A stretch of 64,000 bases of DNA from K23-9 sp964460665 (GTDB taxonomy: Bacteria > Planctomycetota > Planctomycetia > Pirellulales > Pirellulaceae). A program made the translations under genes and the position numbers. Below are positions 8,211 to 17,332 of the stretch, in pieces. Under the pieces are notes generated by a model that saw only the letters and a list, made by a program, of their open reading frames with translations, ran no database searches and was not told the origin of the DNA. Within the stretch, counting starts at the first letter, position 1; each line of letters starts with the position of its first letter. The stretch spans positions 21,995 to 85,994 of the forward strand of contig CAYWSL010000003.1 of NCBI GenBank assembly GCA_964460665.1, read 5' to 3'.

Positions 8211-9644
8211 CTACTGGGGCCAGCCACCTGGCTGTTTGGTTGCGGTCGCCTGCGTGTCTTCATACCAAGCCGTTAAACGCTTTGACATCGCGGCGGCGCG
8301 GTCGGGATACTGTTTGGCGACGTCCGATTTTTCGCTTGGGTCTTCTTTCAAGTTGTACAGTTCGAGCGTTGGATTCTGAAAACTCCCAGGGCGTGCTTTT
8401 TTATGTTGAACGACTAGCTTCCAATTTTCTTCTCGGATCGCTTCACTGCGCTGACCGCCGTTGGACAAAGAAGCCCAGAATAGCGGACGCTTTGGCATGG
8501 TTTTGCCAGACAAAAAAACGTCAGCAAAGCTGATACCATCCAGGTTGCCTGGTGTGTTCGCGCCGGCCAGTTGCAGCGCAGTGGGCATGACATCGATGCT
8601 GATCAGCGGCTCGTCGGACTCTGATCCGGCGGCGATCTTTCCAGGCCACCAAGCGATTGCGGGAACCTTATGCCCGCCTTCGTAGATCGATCCTTTTCTA
8701 CCGCGAAAGTCGTCGGTGTCAGGCCAGTCACCAGCCGGGCCATTGTCAGAAAAGAACAACACAAACGTCTTGTTATCGATTCCCAGTTCGACCAGAGTTC
8801 GTCGCAGTTGCCCAACGCCTTCGTCCAGCGGCATCGTCATGCCTTTGAACTTTTCGATGCGTTCTTTAGGCGTATGATCTTGCCATTTCCATCGATTCCA
8901 TTGTTTCACCGTTCGGCGAATAGGATCGCCGGGAACTTGAACGGGATTGTGAATCGCTTCGTGTGCCACGTACAAGCAAAACGGTTTTTCTGACTTGGCG
9001 TGTTTTCGAATAAAGGCGTCGGTGTAGCGATTTACCAAGTGCGTTGTGTAACCATCTTCTGGCGTTTCGTCGCGACCATGCCACCAATCGTGACGCATGT
9101 GATCGCCAACGTGGCTGACAAAGTCGATGTTGCCACTGTGATAGCCGATGAATTCGTCAAAGCCGTGGTTCTGCGGATGATAGTCGTCTGAATTTTGCGG
9201 ATAGCCTTGGTGCCATTTGCCGATAATGCCTGTCGTATATCCAGCTTCTTTCAAGACTTCGGCGAATGTGGTCTCGTTTTCTTGCAGTCCCTTGCGGTGT
9301 TCGGGATGATCGCTTTTGGGGTGAATGACTGCTTCGATACCGGCGCGCTGTTGGTAGCGACCCGTCAACAAACCGGCGCGTGTTGGCGAACACACCGTGC
9401 CCGATGAATGAAAATCGGTCAGCCGCATGCCTTCGGCGGCCAGTCGATCGATCTGGGGTGTTTCAAACAACGGGTTCCCAAAGCAACTGACGCCTTCGTA
9501 TCCCATGTCATCCACCATCACGATGATGATGTTGGGGCGATCGGCTGCGGCAGCACGGTCATGAAAAGACGCTGCGATCACAAGCGCCAAAACAAAAACG
9601 GCACCCACCAAAGTGTTCTTTCTATGACGTGTGACTTGGAACAT
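8211..9644 (-). CDS. Formylglycine-type sulfatase
   Basis: Second exported sulfatase, 477 residues. The signal peptide (hydrophobic VGAVFVLALVIAASF, about 13-27) is followed by PNIIIVMVDDMG (D45, D46) and the CSPTR motif (C85, becomes formylglycine). GIIGKWHQGY, FFSDNGPAGDW and the terminal LYNLKEDPSEKSDVA block are typical of planctomycete arylsulfatases. It lacks the extra C-terminal module of the convergent sulfatase, so the two are not a recent tandem copy. The ATG at 9644 is preferred: an upstream in-frame start at 9866 would add about 74 residues without signal-peptide character and run into the divergent gene's region. The substrate is probably a sulfated polysaccharide. Confidence 0.9.
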   Translation of the reverse strand: MFQVTRHRKNTLVGAVFVLALVIAASFHDRAAAADRPNIIIVMVDDMGYEGVSCFGNPLFETPQIDRLAAEGMRLTDFHSSGTVCSPTRAGLLTGRYQQRAGIEAVIHPKSDHPEHRKGLQENETTFAEVLKEAGYTTGIIGKWHQGYPQNSDDYHPQNHGFDEFIGYHSGNIDFVSHVGDHMRHDWWHGRDETPEDGYTTHLVNRYTDAFIRKHAKSEKPFCLYVAHEAIHNPVQVPGDPIRRTVKQWNRWKWQDHTPKERIEKFKGMTMPLDEGVGQLRRTLVELGIDNKTFVLFFSDNGPAGDWPDTDDFRGRKGSIYEGGHKVPAIAWWPGKIAAGSESDEPLISIDVMPTALQLAGANTPGNLDGISFADVFLSGKTMPKRPLFWASLSNGGQRSEAIREENWKLVVQHKKARPGSFQNPTLELYNLKEDPSEKSDVAKQYPDRAAAMSKRLTAWYEDTQATATKQPGGWPQ

Positions 9645-9820
9645 GGCTGAATTGAATGAGTTGAAAATTGAAGCTTCGCAATGACGGTTGTTTCGCCTGC
9701 TGAGTAGTTGAGCGGTTTCCGTTGCTGATTGCCATGCCTGATGCGGTTCTACCAACAGGATGCCAACCTGTTTACGACATTGAACGCTTCTTTTTTTGGC
9801 TCTGTTTGATCCGGGATTCC

Positions 9821-11560
9821 ATGACACATGCACTGATTCGCAATTCGGGTGATCTGTCAGCTGCACTTCGCTCGCCTGAAGTCCGGCTTCCAGATAGCGG
9901 ACTGCACGACATGTTAATACCGAAGTCGGTTATTGAACTGGTTTCGGAGTCGGTCGCGAGAGAGAACACGTTGGTGCCTGTGGGCTTTGATGGCGAAACG
10001 CTTTGGTGCGCCACGGCAGACGACTCGGATTGGATGCTATTGGAAAAACTGCAGTTCATTCTGAATCTCAATGTTCACTTTCTGTACTGCCCGCGCGACC
10101 AAGTGATCGCAGCAATCAATTTGCATTATGGGCAGACTGAAAGCGAATCCGCCGATTCGATGTTGATGGAGTTCACCGATACGGCGATCGATTTCACGGA
10201 GACAGAATTCGAATCGGTTGGAAAGCTTGTTTCGGAGCTAGCCGACCCTTACCCGTCAGAAACTCTTCACTGTTCATATTCCAATCATTCGTTCTTCAGG
10301 AGAGGAATCATGTTTTCTACGATCCCCGACGGCAAACGTGCTTTGGTCCATCGATTGGGTGGCCGCATTGAAGTGGTTTCCGGACCTTGCCGAGTTTGGA
10401 ATTGGTTTTCATCGATCGAGCGGATGCGTCATTACATAGCGCATCCTGGGCAGTACCTATCGATTCGGCATCGCGATGGCCGTCAAACCGCCATCCTGGG
10501 ACCCGCACAGCAGTGGCACGACCCAAGAATTCACGAGTCGATCGAAGTGAAAGATTCCATCGACTTGGCTGCCAAAGAAGCGGTTGTTGTCTATTCGCCA
10601 CCGGCTGGCGGATCGATTGCCTCAAGTGACGACACGCGCGAGGAATCGGTTAGCGAAACGACACGGCACGTTGTGGTTGGCCCTGGATTGTTTACACCCC
10701 AACCGGGCGAGTGGCTGCACCGCTTTTCGTGGCATGCGTCCAATGGTGGATCGCGAGGCGAAGAGAAACGCCCGAATGCACTGAACTTTCAAAAGCTGTG
10801 CTTGATGCCAGATCAGATGTATCACGATGTGCGTGATGTCCGAACCGCTGACGATGCCGTGTTGACGATTCGATTGATGATTTTCTTTGAATTGGTTGAC
10901 ATCGAAAAGATGCTGGACACGACACGTGATCCCATTGGTGACTTTATCAATGCCGCAACCAGTGACGTGGTTGAATTCACGGGCAAGCGATCGTTCGAAC
11001 AGTTCAAGCAACAGACCGAGCAGTTAAACGACATCGCCACTTACGCTCAACTGCTGCATCGTGCGCAGCAATGTGGATACCGGATTAACAACGTGGTCTA
11101 CCGCGGCTATGGAGCTCCCGATTCGCTACAACGCATGCACGACGAGGCGATTCAGTCCAGGACTCGATTGCGACTCGAACGCGCCACAGAAGAACAGTCT
11201 CAGGATGTGGAAGACTACAAACTGAAATGCCAGATGGAACGCGCTCAGCGTCGACGTACCGAGCAACTGAACGAGGTGCAGCATGACCTGGAACTAAAAC
11301 ATCAACAGGCCGATGCGGATTTGGCTCGTGATGTTGCCAATGCTCAGGTTCGGCGCGAGCAGGAGCGTGCTGATCAAGAATTGAAGCTGGAGCTAAACCA
11401 GCGAATGAACGAGGTGGATCAAGCTCACTTCGAACGACTGCAAGCAATGGAGGTCGATTTGACTCAGTACTTAACGCAAGCGAGGGCCGACCAAGTGATC
11501 GAAGTTCGCGGGAAAGGCAGGCTGAAGCCGGAGCTGCATTTAACCAATGGCAAGCACTGA
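9821..11560 (+). CDS. MshEN-like domain fused to an SPFH/band-7-like domain and coiled coil
   Basis: A 579-residue protein without signal peptide or clear transmembrane helix. Residues 32-104 resemble the MshEN/GspE-N fold: IPKSVIELVSESVARE, then VPVGFDGETLWCATADDSD, then LHYG. A beta-rich stretch follows (about 170-250, beginning with ALVHRLGG). Residues about 320-430 resemble an SPFH/band-7 or vault-shoulder domain (PDQMYHDVRDV, then VLTIRLMIFFEL, FINAATSDV and VVYRGYGAP). The last 130 residues are a charged coiled coil rich in Glu, Arg and Gln. SPFH proteins form ring or cage oligomers, and MshEN domains in some proteins bind cyclic-di-GMP. Such binding here is inference. The ATG at 9821 is chosen because upstream translation is not domain-like. 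Confidence 0.6.
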   Translation: MTHALIRNSGDLSAALRSPEVRLPDSGLHDMLIPKSVIELVSESVARENTLVPVGFDGETLWCATADDSDWMLLEKLQFILNLNVHFLYCPRDQVIAAINLHYGQTESESADSMLMEFTDTAIDFTETEFESVGKLVSELADPYPSETLHCSYSNHSFFRRGIMFSTIPDGKRALVHRLGGRIEVVSGPCRVWNWFSSIERMRHYIAHPGQYLSIRHRDGRQTAILGPAQQWHDPRIHESIEVKDSIDLAAKEAVVVYSPPAGGSIASSDDTREESVSETTRHVVVGPGLFTPQPGEWLHRFSWHASNGGSRGEEKRPNALNFQKLCLMPDQMYHDVRDVRTADDAVLTIRLMIFFELVDIEKMLDTTRDPIGDFINAATSDVVEFTGKRSFEQFKQQTEQLNDIATYAQLLHRAQQCGYRINNVVYRGYGAPDSLQRMHDEAIQSRTRLRLERATEEQSQDVEDYKLKCQMERAQRRRTEQLNEVQHDLELKHQQADADLARDVANAQVRREQERADQELKLELNQRMNEVDQAHFERLQAMEVDLTQYLTQARADQVIEVRGKGRLKPELHLTNGKH

Positions 11561-11778
11561 AAGAGGTAAGATCTGCAGCATATACGCTGACCGCTACCCA
11601 CTGTCAAGCAGCAAAAGTTCTTACAAAAGCTGGGGAAATCCTGGCTTGATTTGGCTTGCGAAGCGCGTTGTGGCGTCACTAATATGAAAGAGCCTCACAG
11701 TGACTTTTCCTTCTCGTTATTCGATCGCGCGTAGTTGCCGATCTCATTGTGCGGTATCCACACAGTGAGCAAGATTGG

Positions 11779-12087
11779 ATGATCCACTACACGTGTGACC
11801 GATGCAAGCGTCAGATCAACACCGACTGTCAGACGCGATACGTTGTCAAAATTGAAGTTCAGACGGCACAAGAAAACGCCTTCGGCGAATTCGATGATGA
11901 CGTCGACCATCTTTCGGAATTGCACCAGATCCTGGAAGGCAATCTGACCGGTGAAGACCTGCTGCCCGAAGGCGCCGAGAACACTCACCATGGGTCCTAC
12001 GATCTGTGCCCCGAATGCCACGAAAATTTCTTACGCAATCCTCTTGGACGCGATGCCGTGCACGCGATCGGATTCAGCAATAACTGA
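11779..12087 (+). CDS. Small protein with two CxxC pairs, probable zinc binding
   Basis: A cytoplasmic-looking protein of 102 residues. CDRC close to the N terminus (MIHYTCDRCKR) and CPEC near the C terminus (LCPECHENFL) could together form one treble-clef or zinc-ribbon site, with an acidic middle. It is not recognised as a named family; the layout is typical of short conserved planctomycete proteins of unknown function. The ATG at 11779 is chosen over an upstream in-frame start at 11749 because it directly precedes the first Cys pair. It stands alone, convergent with pepN. Confidence 0.6.
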   Translation: MIHYTCDRCKRQINTDCQTRYVVKIEVQTAQENAFGEFDDDVDHLSELHQILEGNLTGEDLLPEGAENTHHGSYDLCPECHENFLRNPLGRDAVHAIGFSNN

Positions 12088-12242
12088 GTTGGCGTCGACT
12101 CGTTTATTTTCAAAGCTGAGAATTCCAGTGTTGGTTCGTAGCGGAAGCCCTCAACGGTTTCCGCGATTTGCGTATCAAGCCGAAACTCTTTGACGAGTTC
12201 TGCTAGCACTAAAATTTATCATGAAGGTGCAGTTCGCACCGA

Positions 12243-14945
12243 TTAGAAGTTGAGCGCTCGCTGCACGATCTCGCGTACATCTTTGCAAAGCGTGGGGACG
12301 GCAGAGATTCGTTTCAACTCGCTTTCCATCATCGCTTGCCGCGATTCGTCGAACCGGCGATAGCTGTTCAGCGCTGCGACTAACCTTGCCGCCAATTGCG
12401 GGTTGGCAGCTTCGATCTTCAGAACGTAATCAGCTAACAGTTTGTAGCCGGCCCCGTTGGCTTGATGAAAATGCACTTGGTTCTGCGTGAACGCACCAAT
12501 CAACGACCGCACTCGGTTGGGGTTGTCTGTGCTGAAATCCGCATGCTCTGCAAGTTGCTTGACTTGATCGATCACATCTGGCCTGTGTGACAGAGCTTGC
12601 ACGGCAAACCACTTGTCGATGACCAGCGGATCGCCCTGGTGCTGATCGTAAAACGCTGCCAACGCCGCTTCCCGCTGGGGGATCGGCAAATTGCACAGCA
12701 TCGCCAGGGCAGCTTGTTTGTCGGTCATATTGTCAGCTCTGTCGAACTGATCGGCCACGAGTGTACTTGTCGCATCGGTGTGCAATTCCCCCAGATACGA
12801 CAGGACCACGTTCTTTAGACGTCGGCGGTTGATCGATTCCTGGTCGTTTTTGTAGGGGCCGTCCGCAGCCAGGGATTCGTACATCGCCAGTAGCTTCGCC
12901 TGGTGCGTTTCAGCAAGCTGTTTCTTGAAAGCTTGGCGAGCAGTATGGATCGCGTCTGGGTTGATAGTTTCCATTTCTTGCCCAACAACCGTCTCGCGTG
13001 GCAATGTCATGGCCAAGGCCAGGAACGCTCCGTCTAGCGAGTCGTCCTGCAAAAGCCGTCCAAACGCATCGCTAAAGTTCTGTGATATGGTTGGCGATTT
13101 CCCGCCCGTGACGTCGTTGGCGGCGTCCAGCAACAACTTTGTCGCCAACGTTTGCCCTGCGTCCCAGCGGTTGAAAGAATCCGTATCGTGAGCCATCAAG
13201 AAAGCCAGTTCAGCGTCGTCTCTTTCCAGTCGCAGTCGGACCGGAGCAGAGAAGCCACGTAGGACCGACGCGATCGGCTTGGCTGAAAGTCCCGTGAAGG
13301 TAAACGTGTCGGATTCTTTCTCCAACAAGCAAACGCGTGCGTGATCCGTAAGTTCATCGCCCGACGCAGCATCCAGCAGGCCAACCGAAACCGGTAGCGG
13401 CACGGGCTGGCGGTTGGTCGCTCCGGGGATGTCGCCAGAGAGTTCGCTGTACAGTTGCCGCATCGCTAGTGTAAGTGTGCCGGTTGATTCGTCCCATGAT
13501 TCGGTGACGAACAATTCAGGCGTTCCAGCCTGCGAGTACCAGCGATCGAATAGATCGAAGTTGGTGTCGTTGGCGTCAGCCATGGCCGCGCGGAAATCGT
13601 CGCAAGTGACGGCGCTGTTGTCGTGTCGCTGAAAGTACAGATCCATCCCACGGCGGAATCCTTCGGCACCTAGCAGCGTATGGTACATGCGAATGATCTC
13701 GGCGCCTTTTCGGTACACCGTCGCGGTATAGAAGTTGTCCATCGAAATGTACGACTCTGGGCGAATTGGATGCGCCATCGGGCCGCTGTCTTCGGCAAAC
13801 TGACGCGCACGCAGCCCAGCGACATCGTCGATACGCTTGACAGCGTGAGAGGTTTGGTCGCCGGTGAATTGTTGATCGCGAAAAACCGTCAGGCCTTCTT
13901 TCAGCGTCAGCTGGAACCAGTCGCGGCAAGTCACGCGGTTGCCAGTCCAGTTATGAAAGTACTCGTGGCCGATCACGGCTTCGATCAGCATGTAGTCTTC
14001 GTCGGTGGCGGTTTCTTGCGAAGCCAACACGTACTTGGAGTTGAAGACATTCAGGCCTTTGTTTTCCATTGCGCCCATGTTGAAGTCATTGACGGCGACG
14101 ATCATGTAGATGTCCAGGTCGTATTCCAGGCCGAACACTTCCTCGTCCCACTTCATCGATTTTTGTAGCGAAACGACTGCGTGTTCGCACTTGTCGATGT
14201 TCTGCGGTTCAACCCAGATTTCCAATGCTACTTCGCGGCCGCTGCAGGTGGTGAATGTGCCGCTTTGGCAGACTAGCTTTCCAGCCACCAATGCGAACAA
14301 GTAACTTGGTTTGGGGAAAGGATCTTCCCAGACAACTTCATGGCGTCCGTCGTCCAGGTCGCGCGCGGCAATTCGGTTGCCATTGGATAGCATCACCGGG
14401 CAAGCTTCTTTGTCGCCGCGGACGGTGACACGATATGTCGACATCACGTCGGGGCGGTCCAGGAAGTATGTGATTCGGCGAAAGCCCATCGCTTCGCACT
14501 GCGTGCAGTAGTTACCCGAAGTTTGGTACAACCCGGACAGTGCTTTGTTGGTGATCGGCGAAATGACGACTCGAGTTTCGATTACGCATTTTTCTGGCAA
14601 GTCGACTAGTGTGAGCAGCTGGTCAGTGACTTTGTATTGGTCTTCCGACAGAGCGACGCCATCGACGGCAACCGATTGCAGGGCGACTTGTTCGCCCACC
14701 AGTTCCAAAGTGCCCGGTGGCTGCGAGCCCGCCGATTCGTTGCGGCGAACGGCGATCTTGGCGGTGACCAACGTGTCGTTGGGATCCAAGTCGAATTCCA
14801 GTTCGACGGTGTCGATCCAGTAGGCAGGCGGTTGGTAATCGTGACGATAAACGGTTGTCGGAGCGGTCAAGGTTTGGAATCCCGAGGGTTGGGCGCCAGT
14901 AAGATGATGAGTCAGCCGCTCATTTAACCGCGTTTTCCCCGCCAT
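12243..14945 (-). CDS. pepN: Aminopeptidase N (M1 family)
   Basis: Zinc aminopeptidase, normally cytoplasmic, that removes N-terminal residues from peptides. The family signatures are intact: the substrate-binding GAMEN at 291-295, the zinc site H327-E-x-x-H331 with the third ligand E350, and the N-terminal block YRHDYQPPAYWIDTVELEFDL near 33-53. The length of 900 residues compares with about 870 for the Escherichia coli enzyme; the extra residues are mainly the leader before YRHDY, so translation might begin slightly later. All four M1 domains appear present through to the C terminus. It is a single gene, divergent from a glycosyltransferase with about 120 bases between starts. Confidence 0.96.
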   Translation of the reverse strand: MAGKTRLNERLTHHLTGAQPSGFQTLTAPTTVYRHDYQPPAYWIDTVELEFDLDPNDTLVTAKIAVRRNESAGSQPPGTLELVGEQVALQSVAVDGVALSEDQYKVTDQLLTLVDLPEKCVIETRVVISPITNKALSGLYQTSGNYCTQCEAMGFRRITYFLDRPDVMSTYRVTVRGDKEACPVMLSNGNRIAARDLDDGRHEVVWEDPFPKPSYLFALVAGKLVCQSGTFTTCSGREVALEIWVEPQNIDKCEHAVVSLQKSMKWDEEVFGLEYDLDIYMIVAVNDFNMGAMENKGLNVFNSKYVLASQETATDEDYMLIEAVIGHEYFHNWTGNRVTCRDWFQLTLKEGLTVFRDQQFTGDQTSHAVKRIDDVAGLRARQFAEDSGPMAHPIRPESYISMDNFYTATVYRKGAEIIRMYHTLLGAEGFRRGMDLYFQRHDNSAVTCDDFRAAMADANDTNFDLFDRWYSQAGTPELFVTESWDESTGTLTLAMRQLYSELSGDIPGATNRQPVPLPVSVGLLDAASGDELTDHARVCLLEKESDTFTFTGLSAKPIASVLRGFSAPVRLRLERDDAELAFLMAHDTDSFNRWDAGQTLATKLLLDAANDVTGGKSPTISQNFSDAFGRLLQDDSLDGAFLALAMTLPRETVVGQEMETINPDAIHTARQAFKKQLAETHQAKLLAMYESLAADGPYKNDQESINRRRLKNVVLSYLGELHTDATSTLVADQFDRADNMTDKQAALAMLCNLPIPQREAALAAFYDQHQGDPLVIDKWFAVQALSHRPDVIDQVKQLAEHADFSTDNPNRVRSLIGAFTQNQVHFHQANGAGYKLLADYVLKIEAANPQLAARLVAALNSYRRFDESRQAMMESELKRISAVPTLCKDVREIVQRALNF

Positions 14946-15065
14946 GGCGACAGGTGGCAGGCAGGGAACGGGCCGTTGCTAGCAGAAAGCGGGGTCGTCC
15001 TGCGGATTGCATTTGCGATACAAGAGGAGTTCTTGATCGCATCCCGTCGAACTTCTGTGCGCCTT

Positions 15066-15980
15066 ATGCTTGACGTCGCTGTCGCCTTCATCACGTTTAA
15101 TCGCCCCGAGCCGACCGCGAAGAGTTTTGCGCGGATTCGTGAAGCACGTCCGAGTCGATTGTTCTTGGTCAGTGACGCGGCGCGGCCGGACCGGCCAGGC
15201 GAAGCGGATCTCGTGAATCAAACTCGTGCGATCGCCCAGCAGGTCGACTGGCCCTGTGACGTGCAGAAGATTTATGCAGCTGAAAACATGGGTTGTGGAC
15301 GTCGAATTAGTTCGGCAATCACGGAAGCCTTCCAGAGCGTGGATCGATTGATTGTCTTGGAAGACGACTGTGTGGCAAACGCGAGCTTCTTTCCGTACTG
15401 CGCCGAACTGCTGGATCGATACCAAGATGATGATCGCGTGATGGCTGTCACCGGCGACAACTTTCAGCAAGGTGTCAGTCGGACCAAATCCAGTTATTAC
15501 TTTTCCAAGTACATGCACTGTTGGGGCTGGGCAACGTGGCGTCGCGCGTGGCAGCACTTTCAGCTGGACATTCCCACGTGGCCGTCGTTTCGCGATTCGG
15601 GAGGATTAGCCGAGTGTTGTGATCAGCGCGAAATCGAATACTGGACTGGGATCTTTGATCGGTGTCATGCGGGCAACAGCCAAAGCTGGGCGTATCCCTG
15701 GCTGCTGTGCTGCTGGATGAACAAAGGTCTGACGGCGATCCCCGATGTGAACTTGGTGACGAACATTGGCTTTGGTGAAGACGCCACGCACACACGCAAG
15801 TCGGACAGCAGCGCGGCCATCAAGTCGTATGCGATCGATATGATTGTGCATCCCAACGAAGTCGTACGGAACGTTCTTGCCGATCAATTCACCGACCAGA
15901 CGATGTTCAGCGGGACCGCGCAGGTCAGTTGGCTGAAACGCTGGCGCCGCAAACTGGGGCTAACCAGCAAAGCGGCTTAA
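15066..15980 (+). CDS. GT-A glycosyltransferase (HlpA-like)
   Basis: A 304-residue soluble glycosyltransferase. VAVAFITFNRPEPT at the N terminus is the nucleotide-sugar-binding strand; NMGCGRRISSAI near 72 and the acidic LIVLEDDC near 96 supply the DxD-like metal site. Later come YYFSKYMHCWGWATWRRAW and a Trp/Cys-rich segment often seen in proteins annotated as hemolytic protein HlpA-like glycosyltransferases. There is no transmembrane helix. The ATG at 15066 is chosen because the first strand begins directly after it. It probably decorates a surface polysaccharide or lipid; the donor sugar cannot be told. Confidence 0.8.
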   Translation: MLDVAVAFITFNRPEPTAKSFARIREARPSRLFLVSDAARPDRPGEADLVNQTRAIAQQVDWPCDVQKIYAAENMGCGRRISSAITEAFQSVDRLIVLEDDCVANASFFPYCAELLDRYQDDDRVMAVTGDNFQQGVSRTKSSYYFSKYMHCWGWATWRRAWQHFQLDIPTWPSFRDSGGLAECCDQREIEYWTGIFDRCHAGNSQSWAYPWLLCCWMNKGLTAIPDVNLVTNIGFGEDATHTRKSDSSAAIKSYAIDMIVHPNEVVRNVLADQFTDQTMFSGTAQVSWLKRWRRKLGLTSKAA

Positions 15981-16162
15981 GAGTAGGCCGAAAGCAACTA
16001 GCAGCCCCTCATGCACACAGCGACGTCTGCGATCGTTGCTGTGAAATAAGTCGTCGCGAGCTCCTTTGGATACACAGCGTTACGGGAAGGGATACGTCTT
16101 GATGCTAAGATAATTGGTCAGTATCAGCTCGCTTTTCTTACCGTAAAATCCCTGCTGGATCG

Positions 16163-17332
16163 ATGACACATTTCCCCAGTCGGCTTGCCACCTGTTTTGC
16201 TCTGGTTGTCGTGCTGGGATGCGCAGCCAACGCAATCGCAGACGACATCATCGACTCGCACATCAAAGCGATCGGCGGATCGGATGCGATTGATAAGATC
16301 ACGACGATCCACCGTAACGCAACGATTCACGTCGCAAGCGCTTACGGACCGCTTACCGGAGTGTCCGAAGAACTTTACGATTTGGAAAATGACCGCGGGA
16401 AGACGAGCTTTCAAATAAAGGGTTTCAGCGAAAAGTCTGGCTGGTCAAAAAAATCAGGCTGGTACCAAAACACCAAGACAGAAAAACGCGACGCCACTAA
16501 AGCTGAATTGGGCATTCGCAAACTGCTCGCGCCGGTCAGCCCGTTGCACTCCATCGTCCGTAAGTTCGGTAAAGATGCCGTACAGATCTCGGGTGAACGT
16601 GATTTCCATGGAAAACTCTGTTACGTCGTCACAACCCATGGAAGTCCAGTCACGTTCTTTATTAACGAATCCACTATGATGCTGGATGGAATGTCAGCAG
16701 GCGATGGTTACACCGTTCGTTTTCAAGACTACAAACGGATCGATGGAGTTCATGTGCCGATGAAGTCGACGACAGCTATCGCCAAGAAAAAGAGCGAAAC
16801 GACTTCAATCGACTACGAGTACACGTCCGTTAAGTTAAACGAGAGACTAACCGACGAACATTTCCGGCGTGATGACGACGTTGCCGACGACATACTGAAG
16901 AGCGTTGTCAAGCAAATCATGAACGCGATGGACAAGAATGACGACGCGATCATCAACAGAGACGAAGCGTCCGAGGACTTGATCCTGTTCTTCGACGAAA
17001 TGGACGCCAACAGTGACCAAGGCATCGATGCGAAAGAAGCCGAAGTGATGGCCCGCCACCTGATCACAGTTCGACCCGAGCTGGTATCAAAAAAGTCGCT
17101 TCCTGATAAGGCGGGCAAAGCAAAGAGGAAAACTGCAAAGACCAGCGCCGCAAAGAAGGGAAGTCCGAAGGCCAAAGCGATCATCGCTTACATGGACGAA
17201 AACAAAGACGGCAAGATCGCGAAGGACGAAGCGTCCAACGAACTGAAGCCGTACTTTGATCAAATTGACATTGATCAAAACGGGCAAATCGACGCGGTTG
17301 AAGCCGAAGCGATGGTGAAGTATGCGAAATAG
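16163..17332 (+). CDS. Secreted LolA-like lipoprotein-sorting fold with four EF-hand loops
   Basis: An exported 389-residue protein. The signal peptide covers about 1-26. Residues 27-230 look like an outer-membrane-lipoprotein-sorting type beta fold (HIKAIGGSDAIDKI, HGKLCYVVTTHG, MMLDGMSAGDGYTVRFQDYK). Four EF-hand calcium loops follow, starting at about D257, D281, D345 and D369, in two pairs joined by a Lys/Ala/Ser-rich linker. The last one (DIDQNGQIDAVE) is canonical. Its final 11 bases overlap the start of the DUF1592 gene, so the two are translationally coupled. Tethering or calcium sensing for that complex is inference. Confidence 0.75.
   Translation: MTHFPSRLATCFALVVVLGCAANAIADDIIDSHIKAIGGSDAIDKITTIHRNATIHVASAYGPLTGVSEELYDLENDRGKTSFQIKGFSEKSGWSKKSGWYQNTKTEKRDATKAELGIRKLLAPVSPLHSIVRKFGKDAVQISGERDFHGKLCYVVTTHGSPVTFFINESTMMLDGMSAGDGYTVRFQDYKRIDGVHVPMKSTTAIAKKKSETTSIDYEYTSVKLNERLTDEHFRRDDDVADDILKSVVKQIMNAMDKNDDAIINRDEASEDLILFFDEMDANSDQGIDAKEAEVMARHLITVRPELVSKKSLPDKAGKAKRKTAKTSAAKKGSPKAKAIIAYMDENKDGKIAKDEASNELKPYFDQIDIDQNGQIDAVEAEAMVKYAK

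Noticed and set aside
9722..9820. Earlier start for the MshEN-SPFH protein.
   Set aside because: The extra 33 residues are Phe/Leu/Cys-rich and not part of either domain; this DNA is the divergent promoter region.
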